Positions 9,348-19,933 of a stretch of 64,000 bases of DNA are shown here, in pieces. Each line of letters begins with the position of its first letter. Position 1 is the first letter of the stretch. Under the pieces are notes generated by a model that worked only from the letters and a program-made list of their open reading frames with translations, did no database searches and was not told the origin of the DNA. The stretch comes from Mycobacterium sp. SMC-8. Lineage in GTDB: Bacteria; Actinomycetota; Actinomycetes; Mycobacteriales; Mycobacteriaceae. The stretch is taken from the NCBI RefSeq assembly GCF_025263565.1, contig NZ_CP079865.1, positions 5,022,001 through 5,086,000 on the forward strand, read 5' to 3'. Made by a program: the position numbers and the translations under genes.

Positions 9348-10169
9348 CTACGAGGTGTTTGCCGGAGGTGAGGTCGACTCGGCATTCCGCGCGCGGGGCG
9401 GGGACGCCAGCGCGCCGAAGTGCGCCGCGACCTCTCCGACGAACGACTGCGTGGTCGGCGGGTCCTCGTTGCCAGAGGGCGTGCGCACTTCACCGACGCG
9501 ACGCGCGAATTGGCGTAGACAGGCCGTCGAACAGAAGTAGAACCGGTAGGTGTCTTCCTCGTGCGCGATTGTCAACGGTTGGGCGTCTGTCGTGACGTGC
9601 ATTCGGCATATCGGATCGACGTGCTCCTGGTGGCGGGTTCCGACGTCGAGGGCGAACGCTTCCACCAGGGCACCGACGTTCCGCAACCGAAGCGGGCCCA
9701 ACGACGTCATCGCCAGTAGGTCTGTTGCCCGAAGCGCGGCCGCGGCCTCGGCGTTGCCAACAATCTGGCCTGGCTTGGCGACGGCGGCCAGTCTGGCTGC
9801 AGTGTTGACCGTCGACCCGAAGACGTCTCCGCGGCGCTTCACCACCGGCCCTGCACAGATGCCGGCGCGCAACAATGGAAAGCCGTCGATGCGACTGGTC
9901 TCGTCGTGGAGTCGCCGGAGGAAGGCCAGCGCCGCGGTGGGGTCCGAACTGGTGATCATCACGGCATCGCCGAGGGTCTTGATCATGTCGTCGCCGGGCC
10001 CGAGGACCCTGGCGGCTGTGGTGGCGAACCGATCTGCCAGTTCGGCAGCGCGATGATCACCGTGGGTTTCGGTGAACGCAGTGAACCCAGCGATGTCCAC
10101 GAAGATGACCACCGTGTCGACGTCGGCATGCTCGAATTCATCTGCGGCACTGGATAAGTCGATCGTCAT
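9348..10169 (-). CDS. Class III nucleotide cyclase domain fused to a YHS metal-binding domain
   Basis: The protein has 273 residues. Residues about 18-145 are a class III adenylate/guanylate cyclase homology domain: metal-binding Asp25 in FVDIAGFT, second Asp68 in LGDAVMI, and the transition-state Asn122/Arg126 pair in GSTVNTAAR. Residues about 184-225 are a YHS/TRASH-like domain with DPICRMHV and FCSTACLRQF (Cys188, Cys213, Cys217). There is no membrane segment. The start overlaps the stop of the upstream metal ATPase by 4 bp, so the two are co-transcribed. The obvious hypothesis is a metal-gated second-messenger enzyme reporting on the same metal that the ATPase moves. The substrate (ATP or GTP) is not determined. 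Confidence 0.85.
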   Translation of the reverse strand: MTIDLSSAADEFEHADVDTVVIFVDIAGFTAFTETHGDHRAAELADRFATTAARVLGPGDDMIKTLGDAVMITSSDPTAALAFLRRLHDETSRIDGFPLLRAGICAGPVVKRRGDVFGSTVNTAARLAAVAKPGQIVGNAEAAAALRATDLLAMTSLGPLRLRNVGALVEAFALDVGTRHQEHVDPICRMHVTTDAQPLTIAHEEDTYRFYFCSTACLRQFARRVGEVRTPSGNEDPPTTQSFVGEVAAHFGALASPPRARNAESTSPPANTS

Positions 10170-12706
10170 GGCGTCTCTTCTGCACGCTCAACGCGCGGCG
10201 CTGCTGGGGTGACCGACTGCATAGGCATCCCGAGGAGGCGCAACGCATTGGCGACGACGATGAGCGTCGAGCCTTCGTGGATGAGCACGGCGGGACCGAT
10301 GCCCAGGCCGAAGATCGTCGCGGGAATGAGGACCGCGACGATTCCGAGACTTGCCCACAGGTTCTGCTTGATGACGCGCGAGGAGCGGCGGCTCAGGCTG
10401 ATTGCAAATGGCAACGCGCGCAGGTCGTCGGCCATCAGTGCAACATCAGCGGTCTCCAACGCCACGTCGGAGCCCGCCGCTCCCATTGCGATACCCACGC
10501 TCGCGCCGGCCATGGCGGGCGCGTCGTTGACGCCGTCGCCGACCATCCCGACGCGGCCGTGGCGTTCCCGCAGGGCGGCGATCTGGGCCACTTTGTCCTC
10601 GGGCATCAGATCGCCGCGGGCGTGGGCGACACCGACTTCGGCGGCGACGGCGTCGGCCACCCGCTGGTTGTCCCCCGACAGCATCACGGTGTTCTTCACG
10701 CCGAGTGCGGCAAGACGCGCGATGACCGCCGACGCCTCCGGCCGAGGAAGGTCCATCAATCCGATCGCGCCCAACCAGCGGTCGCCCGCGCGGACGAGCA
10801 TCGTCGTGCGGCCCGCCTGTTCGAGACGATTCACCTCGGCCGCCAGCTCAGCCGGCGGGGGCTGAGCGGCGTCGGTGAACAACTCGGTCTTGCCGATGCA
10901 GACCTCGACCCCCTCGACGGACGCGACGATGCCGCGGCCGATCACGGCACGGACGTCGGTCGCGCGGGGTGTCACCGCCCCGGCGAGACGCTCGCGGCCG
11001 TCGCGGACTATGGCTCGGGCGAGCGGATGGTCGCTCTGCTCCTCAACGGCAACGGCGATCCGCAGCAGTTCGGCGTCGTCGCTGTCTGCGGTGGCGCAGA
11101 CATCGGCGATCCGGGGCCGCCCCTCGGTGAGGGTGCCGGTCTTGTCGAAGGCCAGCACGTTGACCCGGCCAAGTTCCTCCAACGCGGCACCGCCCTTCAT
11201 CAGGATGCCGGCCCGCGCCGCCCGCGCTACCGCCGACAACACCGCGCTGGGCGTGGCGATCGCCAGCGCACACGGGCTGGCCGCCACCAGGACGGCAAGC
11301 GCCCGGTACACCGTGTCAGTGAACGGCTCGTCGACCACGAACCCGGCGAAGAGCAGCAGGACCACACCGACCAGGACCACGGGCACGAAGATCCGCTGGA
11401 AGCGGTCGGTAAAGCGCTGCGTGGAGGTGGTCTTGGTTTGCGCCTCGGCCACCAGACGCACCACCCGGGCCAGGGTGGAGTCACTGGCGAGCCGGGTCAC
11501 CTGAATCTCGATGGCGCCGGCGCCGTTGATGGTGCCGGCGAACACTCGCGATGCCGCGTCGATGAGCTCGGGTGACGCCGCAGCTGCCGCCACGTCCGGG
11601 ACCGGGATCTTGTCGACGGGGACGCTTTCCCCGGTCACCGGGGCTTGATCGATGCTGCTGCTGCCTGCCACGACGAAGCCGTCTGCGGCCAGACGCATGT
11701 TGGGGCGCACGACGACGATGTCCCCAATGCGCAGGTCCGCGACGGACACTTCGACGGTGTCGCCGGTGCCGCCGCGTCGCACCAGCGCCGTCTTGGGGGC
11801 GAGTTCGGCGAGCGCTTCGATCGCCCGGCGAGCCCGGCCCATCGCATAGCCCTCGAGTGCGTGTCCGACGCTGAAGAGGAACAGCAGGAGCGCACCTTCG
11901 GCGACTTCGCCGAGCGCCGCCGCACCCGCAGCGGAGACGAGCATGAGGAAGTCGATCTCGAACCGGCCCTGCCGCACACTGGCGAAGGCTTCCTGCACGG
12001 TGAAGAACGCGCCGAAGAAGAACGCCAGGCCGTAGACCACCACCTCGGCCGACCGTGGCGTATCGGCGAAGGCGGCCAATAACCAGCCCGTGAGTAGGAG
12101 CGCGCCCGCCAGTCCCGCAAAGACCAGTTCGGTGCGTTCGCCGGAGATCCCGCCGTGACCGTGTTGATGGTCGGCGCCGTCTCCGTCGTGCGCGACGGCT
12201 GCTTCCGCGTCCGCGGCGCTCCCCGACGGCGCCATCTGCGCGGCGATCACGTCTACGAGTTCCTGGGCGGTCACCGTCGTCCGCTCGAACTCCAGCTCGA
12301 CTGAATCTGGTGTCGCGGCTGCGGCGACGACGCCGGGAATCGTCGACAGCGTGTCGACGAGCGCAGTGCGCATCGCCATATCGTCATGAGTGCCTGTGGT
12401 CAACCACCGCAGGTGCCCATACATCGACGTAATCGTGTCGGCCGCCTCCAGAGCCCGCCGCTGCACTTCTGTCGCGGACGCAGCCTCGGCGTCGTAGTGC
12501 ACGCACAGGCGGGGTTTGGGCGTGTCGCCATCGATAACGTGGGCCTGTTCGATGATCCCGTCATCCACCAGGCCGCGCGTCAGGCGGTCAGCGCAGCGCT
12601 CGTCGCTGTCGGGAAGCAGGTCTGTCAGGTCGAGTGCCAGGGTCCTATGTGTGGGCGCCCCGTCCGCGCCGAGGCGACCTACCTTCTCGCCGTTGCGATC
12701 TGCCAT
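10166..12706 (-). CDS. P1B-type heavy-metal translocating ATPase with His-rich N-terminal region
   Basis: The protein has about 846 residues from the chosen ATG at 12706; the frame stays open to 12820. The N-terminal 180 residues look like two degenerate HMA-type folds without CXXC, followed by a His-rich linker (DHQHGHGG). The core has TGESVPVDK, SPCALAIATP (about residue 479), DKTGTLTEG (about 521), GDGVNDAPAMAG and the late-helix HEGSTLIVVANALR. SPC plus HEGST is the P1B-4 signature. The start at 12706 is preferred because a TATTAT -10-like element and a perfect inverted repeat (12707-12726) sit immediately upstream, while the longer N-terminus is Arg-rich and unlike the family. The cyclase-YHS gene is translationally coupled downstream. 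Confidence 0.92.
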   Translation of the reverse strand: MADRNGEKVGRLGADGAPTHRTLALDLTDLLPDSDERCADRLTRGLVDDGIIEQAHVIDGDTPKPRLCVHYDAEAASATEVQRRALEAADTITSMYGHLRWLTTGTHDDMAMRTALVDTLSTIPGVVAAAATPDSVELEFERTTVTAQELVDVIAAQMAPSGSAADAEAAVAHDGDGADHQHGHGGISGERTELVFAGLAGALLLTGWLLAAFADTPRSAEVVVYGLAFFFGAFFTVQEAFASVRQGRFEIDFLMLVSAAGAAALGEVAEGALLLFLFSVGHALEGYAMGRARRAIEALAELAPKTALVRRGGTGDTVEVSVADLRIGDIVVVRPNMRLAADGFVVAGSSSIDQAPVTGESVPVDKIPVPDVAAAAASPELIDAASRVFAGTINGAGAIEIQVTRLASDSTLARVVRLVAEAQTKTTSTQRFTDRFQRIFVPVVLVGVVLLLFAGFVVDEPFTDTVYRALAVLVAASPCALAIATPSAVLSAVARAARAGILMKGGAALEELGRVNVLAFDKTGTLTEGRPRIADVCATADSDDAELLRIAVAVEEQSDHPLARAIVRDGRERLAGAVTPRATDVRAVIGRGIVASVEGVEVCIGKTELFTDAAQPPPAELAAEVNRLEQAGRTTMLVRAGDRWLGAIGLMDLPRPEASAVIARLAALGVKNTVMLSGDNQRVADAVAAEVGVAHARGDLMPEDKVAQIAALRERHGRVGMVGDGVNDAPAMAGASVGIAMGAAGSDVALETADVALMADDLRALPFAISLSRRSSRVIKQNLWASLGIVAVLIPATIFGLGIGPAVLIHEGSTLIVVANALRLLGMPMQSVTPAAPRVERAEETP

Positions 12707-12726
12707 ACATGCAATAATACGCATGT
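12707..12726 (-). promoter_or_regulatory. Inverted repeat over the metal-ATPase promoter
   Basis: The perfect inverted repeat ACATGC-N8-GCATGT directly abuts the preferred start codon and contains TATTAT as a -10 candidate on the minus strand. An AT-rich dyad over a leaderless promoter is typical for an ArsR- or MerR-type metalloregulator, but no regulator gene is adjacent. It differs from the CTAC-N11-GTAG sites. Confidence 0.55.
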
Positions 12727-12735
12727 GTGCATATG

Positions 12736-13124
12736 ACTCGTCAACACCAATTTGCGCGAACCCGCGCGTCGGCGGCATCCGCCGACGTCGACGACACGCA
12801 TGCGACCCGACAGATTCCAAGGCGAGCGCCGGCGCCGCCGAGAGACCCTCTCCGACGCCCCCCAGGGGAACCGCCGTGTGGCAGAACGTCTGCGTGCCGC
12901 CAACGGCTCGGCGAGAAACCCGTGTAGACGGACTGACCTACCCGAGAGCCGTTGCCCCGCAACCAATGTGGCGCGAAGGTGCCCGCGCCTCACTCGGATC
13001 GCCGCATTGGATATCGACGGCGCCATTTGGCTGCAAGGCCGCCAGCGCACCCGCACGCATTGGCTACACGAATAATCCTGCCGGCGTTGCAAGGCGCTGC
13101 CGGGGAACGGGTGAGCCGCACTGT
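12736..13124. other. Intergenic stretch, no supported gene
   Basis: These 389 bp lie upstream of the metal ATPase. Overlapping frames exist on both strands, all Arg-rich and unrecognised. No repeat or RNA was found. Confidence 0.45.
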
Positions 13125-13439
13125 CTACCAACGGTGACCGGGGCCTGAGGATGCTTTCGATGGCCAGTACGCCACGTACTCACCATCGGGGTCGTAGAAG
13201 TGCCAGCACCCATCGGGACTGGTCCGAGCGGTCCACCCCCGAGACACGGCCCACTGCACGAGGGCAGCGGCGATCTCGCCGTTACCAGCGGCACGCCGTG
13301 TTGCTTGCGCTCTGCCCCGTGGCTCACTTTTGTATGCCATGCCCAACTTTGGGCCTGCCAAACGGCGAGGCCTCCTCCTCCCTCTCGTCTTGTGTAGCCG
13401 CAGCAACGCACCCTGAGGGGACTCTGCTCGCCGCCGCAT
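13125..13439 (-). CDS. Small hypothetical protein under a CTAC-N11-GTAC dyad
   Basis: The frame has 104 codons. An internal Met at 13340 would give 71 residues (MAYKSEPRG onward). The C-terminal part (EIAAALVQWAVSRGWTARTSPDGCWHFYDPDGEYVAYW) has the composition of a real small globular protein and resembles uncharacterised mycobacterial proteins with a short sheet-rich fold. The evidence that it is a gene is mainly the operator-like dyad at 13443-13461 immediately upstream in the right orientation. I do not recognise a function. Confidence 0.4.
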   Translation of the reverse strand: MRRRAESPQGALLRLHKTRGRRRPRRLAGPKLGMAYKSEPRGRAQATRRAAGNGEIAAALVQWAVSRGWTARTSPDGCWHFYDPDGEYVAYWPSKASSGPGHRW

Positions 13440-13442
13440 TAT

Positions 13443-13461
13443 CTACGTACCTAGATAGTAC
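13443..13461 (-). promoter_or_regulatory. CTAC-N11-GTAC dyad
   Basis: CTAC-GTACCTAGATA-GTAC lies directly before the ATG at 13439 of the small minus-strand frame. A second overlapping 16-bp palindrome, ATCTACGTACCTAGAT with one mismatched pair, occupies 13441-13456. It is a variant of the recurrent 19-bp site. Confidence 0.5.
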
Positions 13462-13594
13462 TTGTTGGTGGCGTCGCGATGGTTGGAATGTGGTGGCGAT
13501 GGACTACGTGAATCCGCTCTGGAGAAACGATGGCAACCGAGCAAGCTCTAACAGCCTCAAGCAGAACGCCCATGGTGCGCGCATCACGGCCCCG

Positions 13595-15781
13595 CTAGGG
13601 CCACCATCCCGTCAAAGCACCAATCCTGCGCCCGAGTTCTGGCGCCATGGACCGCACGTACGTCGCCGTCAAGTGGTGAGAATCTCGGTAGATCAGGATG
13701 TTCCCTTCGGCGGCTCGGCAATAATCGTCGCGACACATCGCACTACTCATGTCGATCACTTTCATCAGCGGGAAACGATTCGTGAGATCTGCAGCGGGAT
13801 TGACGTCGTCGAGGACGAGCGCTCGTGGCATGCCACACGTCGTCGCGTCGCCGCCGTCGGCCAGACAGTCGCGAGGGAAGAAAGGTTCGCCGTTGCGGAC
13901 CAGCCACGGTGTATCGCGCATGCCAAGCACCTTCACACCGCTTTCTGCGAACGCCTGCCAGATCGGCAGGTACACATCTGGCATGACGTCGCCGGGTTGC
14001 GTATCCCGTGGTCGTGTCACGGTGGTGAACACGAAATCTGGTCGGTCGGCGACGATCTCGCGCATGGCGGCTTGAACCCAATCAAAGCACTGCGGGTACG
14101 GCTCTCCCGACCCCGGAATACGGGGCGCTCGCTCTCCTGATAGGGGGCAGCCCATCTTGAGATAGGTCACGACCTTGAAGCCGTACAGCCGGCCGAGCAG
14201 GTCCAGCGCAGTGATCCAGTGCTCGGCGTGCGAGCCGCCCGCCACCGCGATGGTGCGGGTCGCGGTTTTGGAACCAAAAGCGCACTCGCGCAGACTCGGG
14301 TCCGCGAAGTCGCTGATGCAGCTGTCGGCGGTGCTCTGCGGCAGGTCGTCCTTGGCCTCCAGGACCGTCGGCCGCATCGGCAGCTTGGGGACCTTGGCGT
14401 GGTCGATCAGCGCGCGTGCACCGGGGTAGTCGCGGGGCGACAGCCCGGCCAGCTCCTCGCCGTTGGCGCGCTGGACCGCCACGTGCTCGCGCCAGGTGAA
14501 CGACGCCGCCGTCAGCGCCACGCCCAACAGCGTCACCACCGAGCCCAACACGATGGTGGGCCTAAGCAGGCGCGTGCGCAGCGGTACGGCGGCCTTCGCC
14601 TTTTTGGCCGAGCTGGTCGCACGCAGCCGCAGCGGCACCTCGATGTAGCGGGTCGTCAGCCAGGCCAGCACCCCGGAGACCAGCAGGACGCCCGCGCCCT
14701 CGGCCAGGTTGGCCTGTGCATGTCCGCTGTAGGCGAGCCAGAAGATCAGCAGCGGCCAGTGCCACAGGTACAGCGAGTAGGCCATCGCGCCGAGGGAGAC
14801 GAACGGCTTGGTGGCCAGGAGGCGGTTCGGCAGGGGCATCCGGCCGTCGGCGCGGGCGAGGTGCGGGTCGGCGGCACGGTTGGCGGCGCTCAGGATGAGC
14901 AGGATGGTCGCCCCGACCGGGACCAGCGCCCACGGTCCGGGGAACTCCGCGACGCCGTCGATGAACGCGCCACACGACAGGATCGCGGCCAGTGCGAGCA
15001 CCGAGACGAGGGTCCGCAGCCACATCGGCCACCGGACGTGCTGCACCAACGCCCCCGCCAGCGCCCCGAGCAATAACTCCCAGGCCCGGGCGAAGCTGTT
15101 GTAGTAGGCAGTGGTCTGGTCGGCCTGGTGCGCACCGATCGCGTACACGAATGAGGCGATGGTGAGCGCCGATAGCAGGACGATCAGAAGGACCCGCAGG
15201 TGCCTGCCCACGAGTAGGCGGCGCAGCAGGAAGCCGATGCCGAATACCAGCAGCAGGAATGCGAGGTAGAACTGCCCCTGCACCGACATCGACCAAATGT
15301 GCTGCAGCGGGCTGACCGCCTCGCTCGCGCGCAGGTAGTTCGCTGCCGTGCTCGACAGTTCCCAGTTCTGGTAATAGCCGAGGCTCGCGAGGCTCTGATC
15401 GGCGAACGTCTCCCACCGGGTCTCGGGCTGAACGAGGATCGTCAACCCCGCGGAGGCCGCGAGGACCACCACCAGCGCGGGAAGCAGGCGCCGGACCAGA
15501 CGCCTGACCTCGGGCACGGGTGCCAGGGAGGCGGTCGACGTCAGGGCGGCGCGCAGCAGCCGGCCGCCGAAGAAGAAGCCGGACAACGCGAGGAACACGT
15601 CGACGCCACCGGAGACCCGGCCGAACCACACGTGGAACACCGCGACCAGCGCGATGGCGATGCCACGCAGGCCGTCGAGGTCGTGGCGGTAGAACCCGGG
15701 AGCCCCAGTGCCCGTCAAGGCAGGGGCGGGGCGCCCGGAATCGGTACGCGGCGCCGTCCGGGGCGGGGCGGAGGTCAGCAT
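13595..15781 (-). CDS. Membrane acyltransferase with C-terminal SGNH domain (OafA/YrhL-like)
   Basis: The 728-residue protein has an N-terminal acyltransferase-3 domain (YRHDLDGLRGIAIALVAVFH at about residue 32, about ten membrane helices to about residue 410) and then an extracytoplasmic SGNH hydrolase-like domain. In that domain AVAGGSHAEHW supplies the nucleophile Ser and DSHHLT near the C-terminus supplies Asp and His. Such proteins move acyl groups from the cytoplasm to cell-surface polysaccharides or peptidoglycan. The acceptor is unknown here. The gene is monocistronic, with no CTAC-N11-GTAG dyad seen at its start. Confidence 0.9.
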   Translation of the reverse strand: MLTSAPPRTAPRTDSGRPAPALTGTGAPGFYRHDLDGLRGIAIALVAVFHVWFGRVSGGVDVFLALSGFFFGGRLLRAALTSTASLAPVPEVRRLVRRLLPALVVVLAASAGLTILVQPETRWETFADQSLASLGYYQNWELSSTAANYLRASEAVSPLQHIWSMSVQGQFYLAFLLLVFGIGFLLRRLLVGRHLRVLLIVLLSALTIASFVYAIGAHQADQTTAYYNSFARAWELLLGALAGALVQHVRWPMWLRTLVSVLALAAILSCGAFIDGVAEFPGPWALVPVGATILLILSAANRAADPHLARADGRMPLPNRLLATKPFVSLGAMAYSLYLWHWPLLIFWLAYSGHAQANLAEGAGVLLVSGVLAWLTTRYIEVPLRLRATSSAKKAKAAVPLRTRLLRPTIVLGSVVTLLGVALTAASFTWREHVAVQRANGEELAGLSPRDYPGARALIDHAKVPKLPMRPTVLEAKDDLPQSTADSCISDFADPSLRECAFGSKTATRTIAVAGGSHAEHWITALDLLGRLYGFKVVTYLKMGCPLSGERAPRIPGSGEPYPQCFDWVQAAMREIVADRPDFVFTTVTRPRDTQPGDVMPDVYLPIWQAFAESGVKVLGMRDTPWLVRNGEPFFPRDCLADGGDATTCGMPRALVLDDVNPAADLTNRFPLMKVIDMSSAMCRDDYCRAAEGNILIYRDSHHLTATYVRSMAPELGRRIGALTGWWP

Positions 15782-15884
15782 GGTCGTCGAGACGACACCA
15801 CGGGAGTCATGAGTTCAGCCGCGGTCATGACGCGGCCAGACGAAACTGGTGTGCCGAGTACGTCCGCACCCTCTGGCCTCGACG

Positions 15885-16865
15885 TCAGCCCACCCCGGCG
15901 TAGGAGTGCAACCCAGCAATCACCAGATTGATGAAAAACAGGTTGAAGACCATCGCCACGAAGCCGGCCACGTTGATCCAAGCAGCCTTCCTGTCACGCC
16001 ACCCCGCGGTGGAGCGGGCATGCAAGTAGGCCGCGTAGGCAACCCATGCGATGAACGACACCGTCTCCTTGGGGTCCCAACCCCAGAAGCGTCCCCACGT
16101 CTCCTCGGCCCAGATCGCGCCGAAGATGACGCCAAACCCGAAAGTCGGGAACGCAAAGATCGTGGTGCGGTAGGCGATCCTGTCCAGAACTTGTGCATCG
16201 GGCAACCTGGACATGATGCCCGCGACGTACCCGTTCCCCCCGTCGCCCCGCAGCTCACCATGAGTCGACGTCTTGGCCAGGAACAGAATGCTTGCCACTC
16301 CGGCGACAAGGAACACACCGGAGCCGAGGCTCACCACCGACACATGAATAGGCAACCAATACGACTGCAGCGCAGGCATCACGGGCGCGGCGTCGGCATA
16401 CAGCCACTTGCCCGACACCGCGAGCAGAATCAACACCGGGATCAGGACAAACACCCACAGCGCGCGAAACTGCGGGCGGCGCAACACGACTGCCGCGGCG
16501 ACGAGGCCGCACAAGCAAGTCAAGTTGATGAACTCGTACATGTTGCCCCAGGGGGCACGCGAGGTCGCCAAGCCGCGCAGGACAATGCACATCAGGAGTA
16601 AGACGGTACCCACGAAGACCACGGCTATTCCAGCACGCTCCATACGTTCTGCCCGCGATCGCCGCGGCATCTCGGTGACGACACCCGGGCTTGCGCTGTC
16701 GAGCGAGACCCCTACAGGTGCCATAGACCTCTCGAGTGTCCTTGTCCGACCGATCGCGAAAGTCGCTGCAAGAAGCAACAATGCAAGCGTCAGCACGCCC
16801 ACCGCTGATGCGTACGCCCAGTCCGAATACAGCGCCAGAGATTCCCGTGTGCCAACTACGTTCAC
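15885..16865 (-). CDS. ccsA: CcsA/CcsB cytochrome c synthase subunit
   Basis: The frame opens at 16919, but GTG at 16865 gives a product starting VNVVGTRESLALYSDWAY, close to the usual mycobacterial CcsA N-terminus (about 326 residues). About eight membrane helices are present. The haem-handling signature WGWDPKETVSFIAW (about residues 240-255) and conserved His residues in flanking helices identify the system II haem-delivery component, which works with ResB. No ResB gene is visible in the window, so the chromosomal partner would be needed. It supports maturation of c-type cytochromes, in keeping with ccdA and the TlpA-like gene on this element. Confidence 0.9.
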   Translation of the reverse strand: MNVVGTRESLALYSDWAYASAVGVLTLALLLLAATFAIGRTRTLERSMAPVGVSLDSASPGVVTEMPRRSRAERMERAGIAVVFVGTVLLLMCIVLRGLATSRAPWGNMYEFINLTCLCGLVAAAVVLRRPQFRALWVFVLIPVLILLAVSGKWLYADAAPVMPALQSYWLPIHVSVVSLGSGVFLVAGVASILFLAKTSTHGELRGDGGNGYVAGIMSRLPDAQVLDRIAYRTTIFAFPTFGFGVIFGAIWAEETWGRFWGWDPKETVSFIAWVAYAAYLHARSTAGWRDRKAAWINVAGFVAMVFNLFFINLVIAGLHSYAGVG

Positions 16866-17034
16866 GTCTGAGATCTCACGCTGCCGTTGAGGACTATCGG
16901 CGTAGCGTAGCCAGACCACAACCTCGCTCGTCTGCCTCCGCTCGTCTCGCCTCCCTGCGATCGTCTCTGCGAGCGCGACGTCTGTTTACGGTATTGGACC
17001 CTGTGTGCGGTCGGCTGCCGCGACCCGAAAACGT

Positions 17035-17550
17035 TCACGGCGTGCCCAGCCCGCCGCATGACGGAGGTTCGGGAGTGTCGAGAAGAAATCCGAATCCATT
17101 GAGCCGCATATCTGCTCGCAGCGATGGACTCGGTCGATTAGCTGATAGCCATGCCCTCAGCGCGTCGGCTTGTTGCTCCGGGGAGGCATCCGCCACGCCA
17201 GCGTCGTCGAGGATGAAGTAGCAGAGGGTTGCATCGCCGAAACAACCGTTGATCATGCTTACGTCGGCGGTTGCCTTCACGTCGGCTGCCATGACGCGGA
17301 GTTCGAGGAGCGACCACTCGGGGTGAGACCCTGCACCTGGACGCTGCCGCAACCACTCGTGGAATTCCTCGTGCAGCTCGGACGGCAGTGGATAACCGCT
17401 GCGGGACAGGGCTTTTACTACCACCAGAATGGCCATGCTCGGCTCACCAACGTGTAGCGCCGTGAGCGCCGTCACACGCTGCGCTTCCGTAAGGCAGGGT
17501 TCGGCGGCCTCCCACATCACCTCGGCCATCTCGAAGTCTCCCCGAATCAT
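17035..17550 (-). CDS. Hypothetical soluble protein
   Basis: The 171-residue acidic protein has helical composition (EMAEVMWEAAEPCLTEAQRVTALTALHVGE) and no signal peptide or membrane segment. Codon usage and amino-acid composition look real and no larger frame competes. I do not recognise the family. It lies between ccsA and ctaD on the same strand with gaps over 100 bp on both sides, so it may be its own unit. A Met at 17529 is an alternative start. Confidence 0.6.
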   Translation of the reverse strand: MIRGDFEMAEVMWEAAEPCLTEAQRVTALTALHVGEPSMAILVVVKALSRSGYPLPSELHEEFHEWLRQRPGAGSHPEWSLLELRVMAADVKATADVSMINGCFGDATLCYFILDDAGVADASPEQQADALRAWLSANRPSPSLRADMRLNGFGFLLDTPEPPSCGGLGTP

Positions 17551-17677
17551 GTAGGCCTTTTAGGTGATTCACCGACCCGCTGCGGCCTCAACAGCGGCAT
17601 GAGGCCGCCTCGGCAGTGACCGCGCATCAGGCTGGAATAGCGCGCGCCTTTGCATATCAGCATTGTGGCCGATCGGT

Positions 17678-19462
<1,785 letters not shown>

Positions 19463-19506
19463 CTACGGACTACATACGTAGGATATCCTACTGCGTAGGT
19501 TAGTAC
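19463..19506 (-). promoter_or_regulatory. Double CTAC-N11-GTA dyad upstream of ctaD
   Basis: Two 19-bp sites lie in tandem, 25 bp start to start: CTAC-GGACTACATAC-GTAG at 19463-19481 and CTAC-TGCGTAGGTTA-GTAC at 19488-19506. Between them is a perfect 14-bp palindrome GTAGGATATCCTAC (19478-19491). This is the densest site cluster in the window, just upstream of the ctaD start at 19423. Confidence 0.7.
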
Positions 19507-19933
19507 TAGCTTGTGTAGTTGGAAGTGCTGGACCCATCAGTGAGCCACATCGCCCGGTGACGGGCGTCCTGCCGGGGCGGGTGCCGAGCCAGCACTCGCA
19601 CCCGCTCCGGCCCAGCCCCTTCGAGCCGACCTCCGGTGCGTTAGGGAGGTGCCAGTCTCGCGGCGCGGGGAGCTGTATTGAGGTGTCACGAACGACGTCC
19701 GAGCCTGACGGTCGTCCTTAATCTGGTTCTACTACGTACGTACTTAGCAAAGTAGCTCCTCACGTTGTTGCGTGCGTTGCTGATTAAACCGATTGCGTCC
19801 CAACCCATTAAGTAACGTGTGATGTCAGGCGGGGGCGTTCATCGGCGGTTCGTGACTTGCCCAGTAGCCGGTGTTGGGTTAGCGTCTCGCCAACCAGATA
19901 ACGAATCGGTAACGGCAAAGGATCGACTTCGAA
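19507..19933. other. Divergent intergenic region between ctaD and the M23 gene
   Basis: These 427 bp hold no credible gene. They contain the CTAC-N11-TTAG site at 19729-19747 and next to it an inverted repeat TACTT-AGCA-AAGTA (19741-19754). The remainder shows nothing recognisable. Confidence 0.5.
19729..19747 (+). promoter_or_regulatory. CTAC-N11-TTAG variant dyad upstream of the M23 peptidase
   Basis: CTAC-TACGTACGTAC-TTAG contains the perfect palindrome TACGTACGTA. It is the least canonical copy (TTAG instead of GTAG) and lies 187 bp before the called start of the peptidase. Confidence 0.45.

Noticed and set aside
13151-14140. 329-codon plus-strand open frame
   Set aside because: It overlaps the 3' end of the acyltransferase gene antisense and has shadow-like composition.
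16894-16910. CTAT...GTAG sequence upstream of ccsA
   Set aside because: The spacing is N9 rather than N11 and the left half is altered, so it was not counted with the 19-bp sites.
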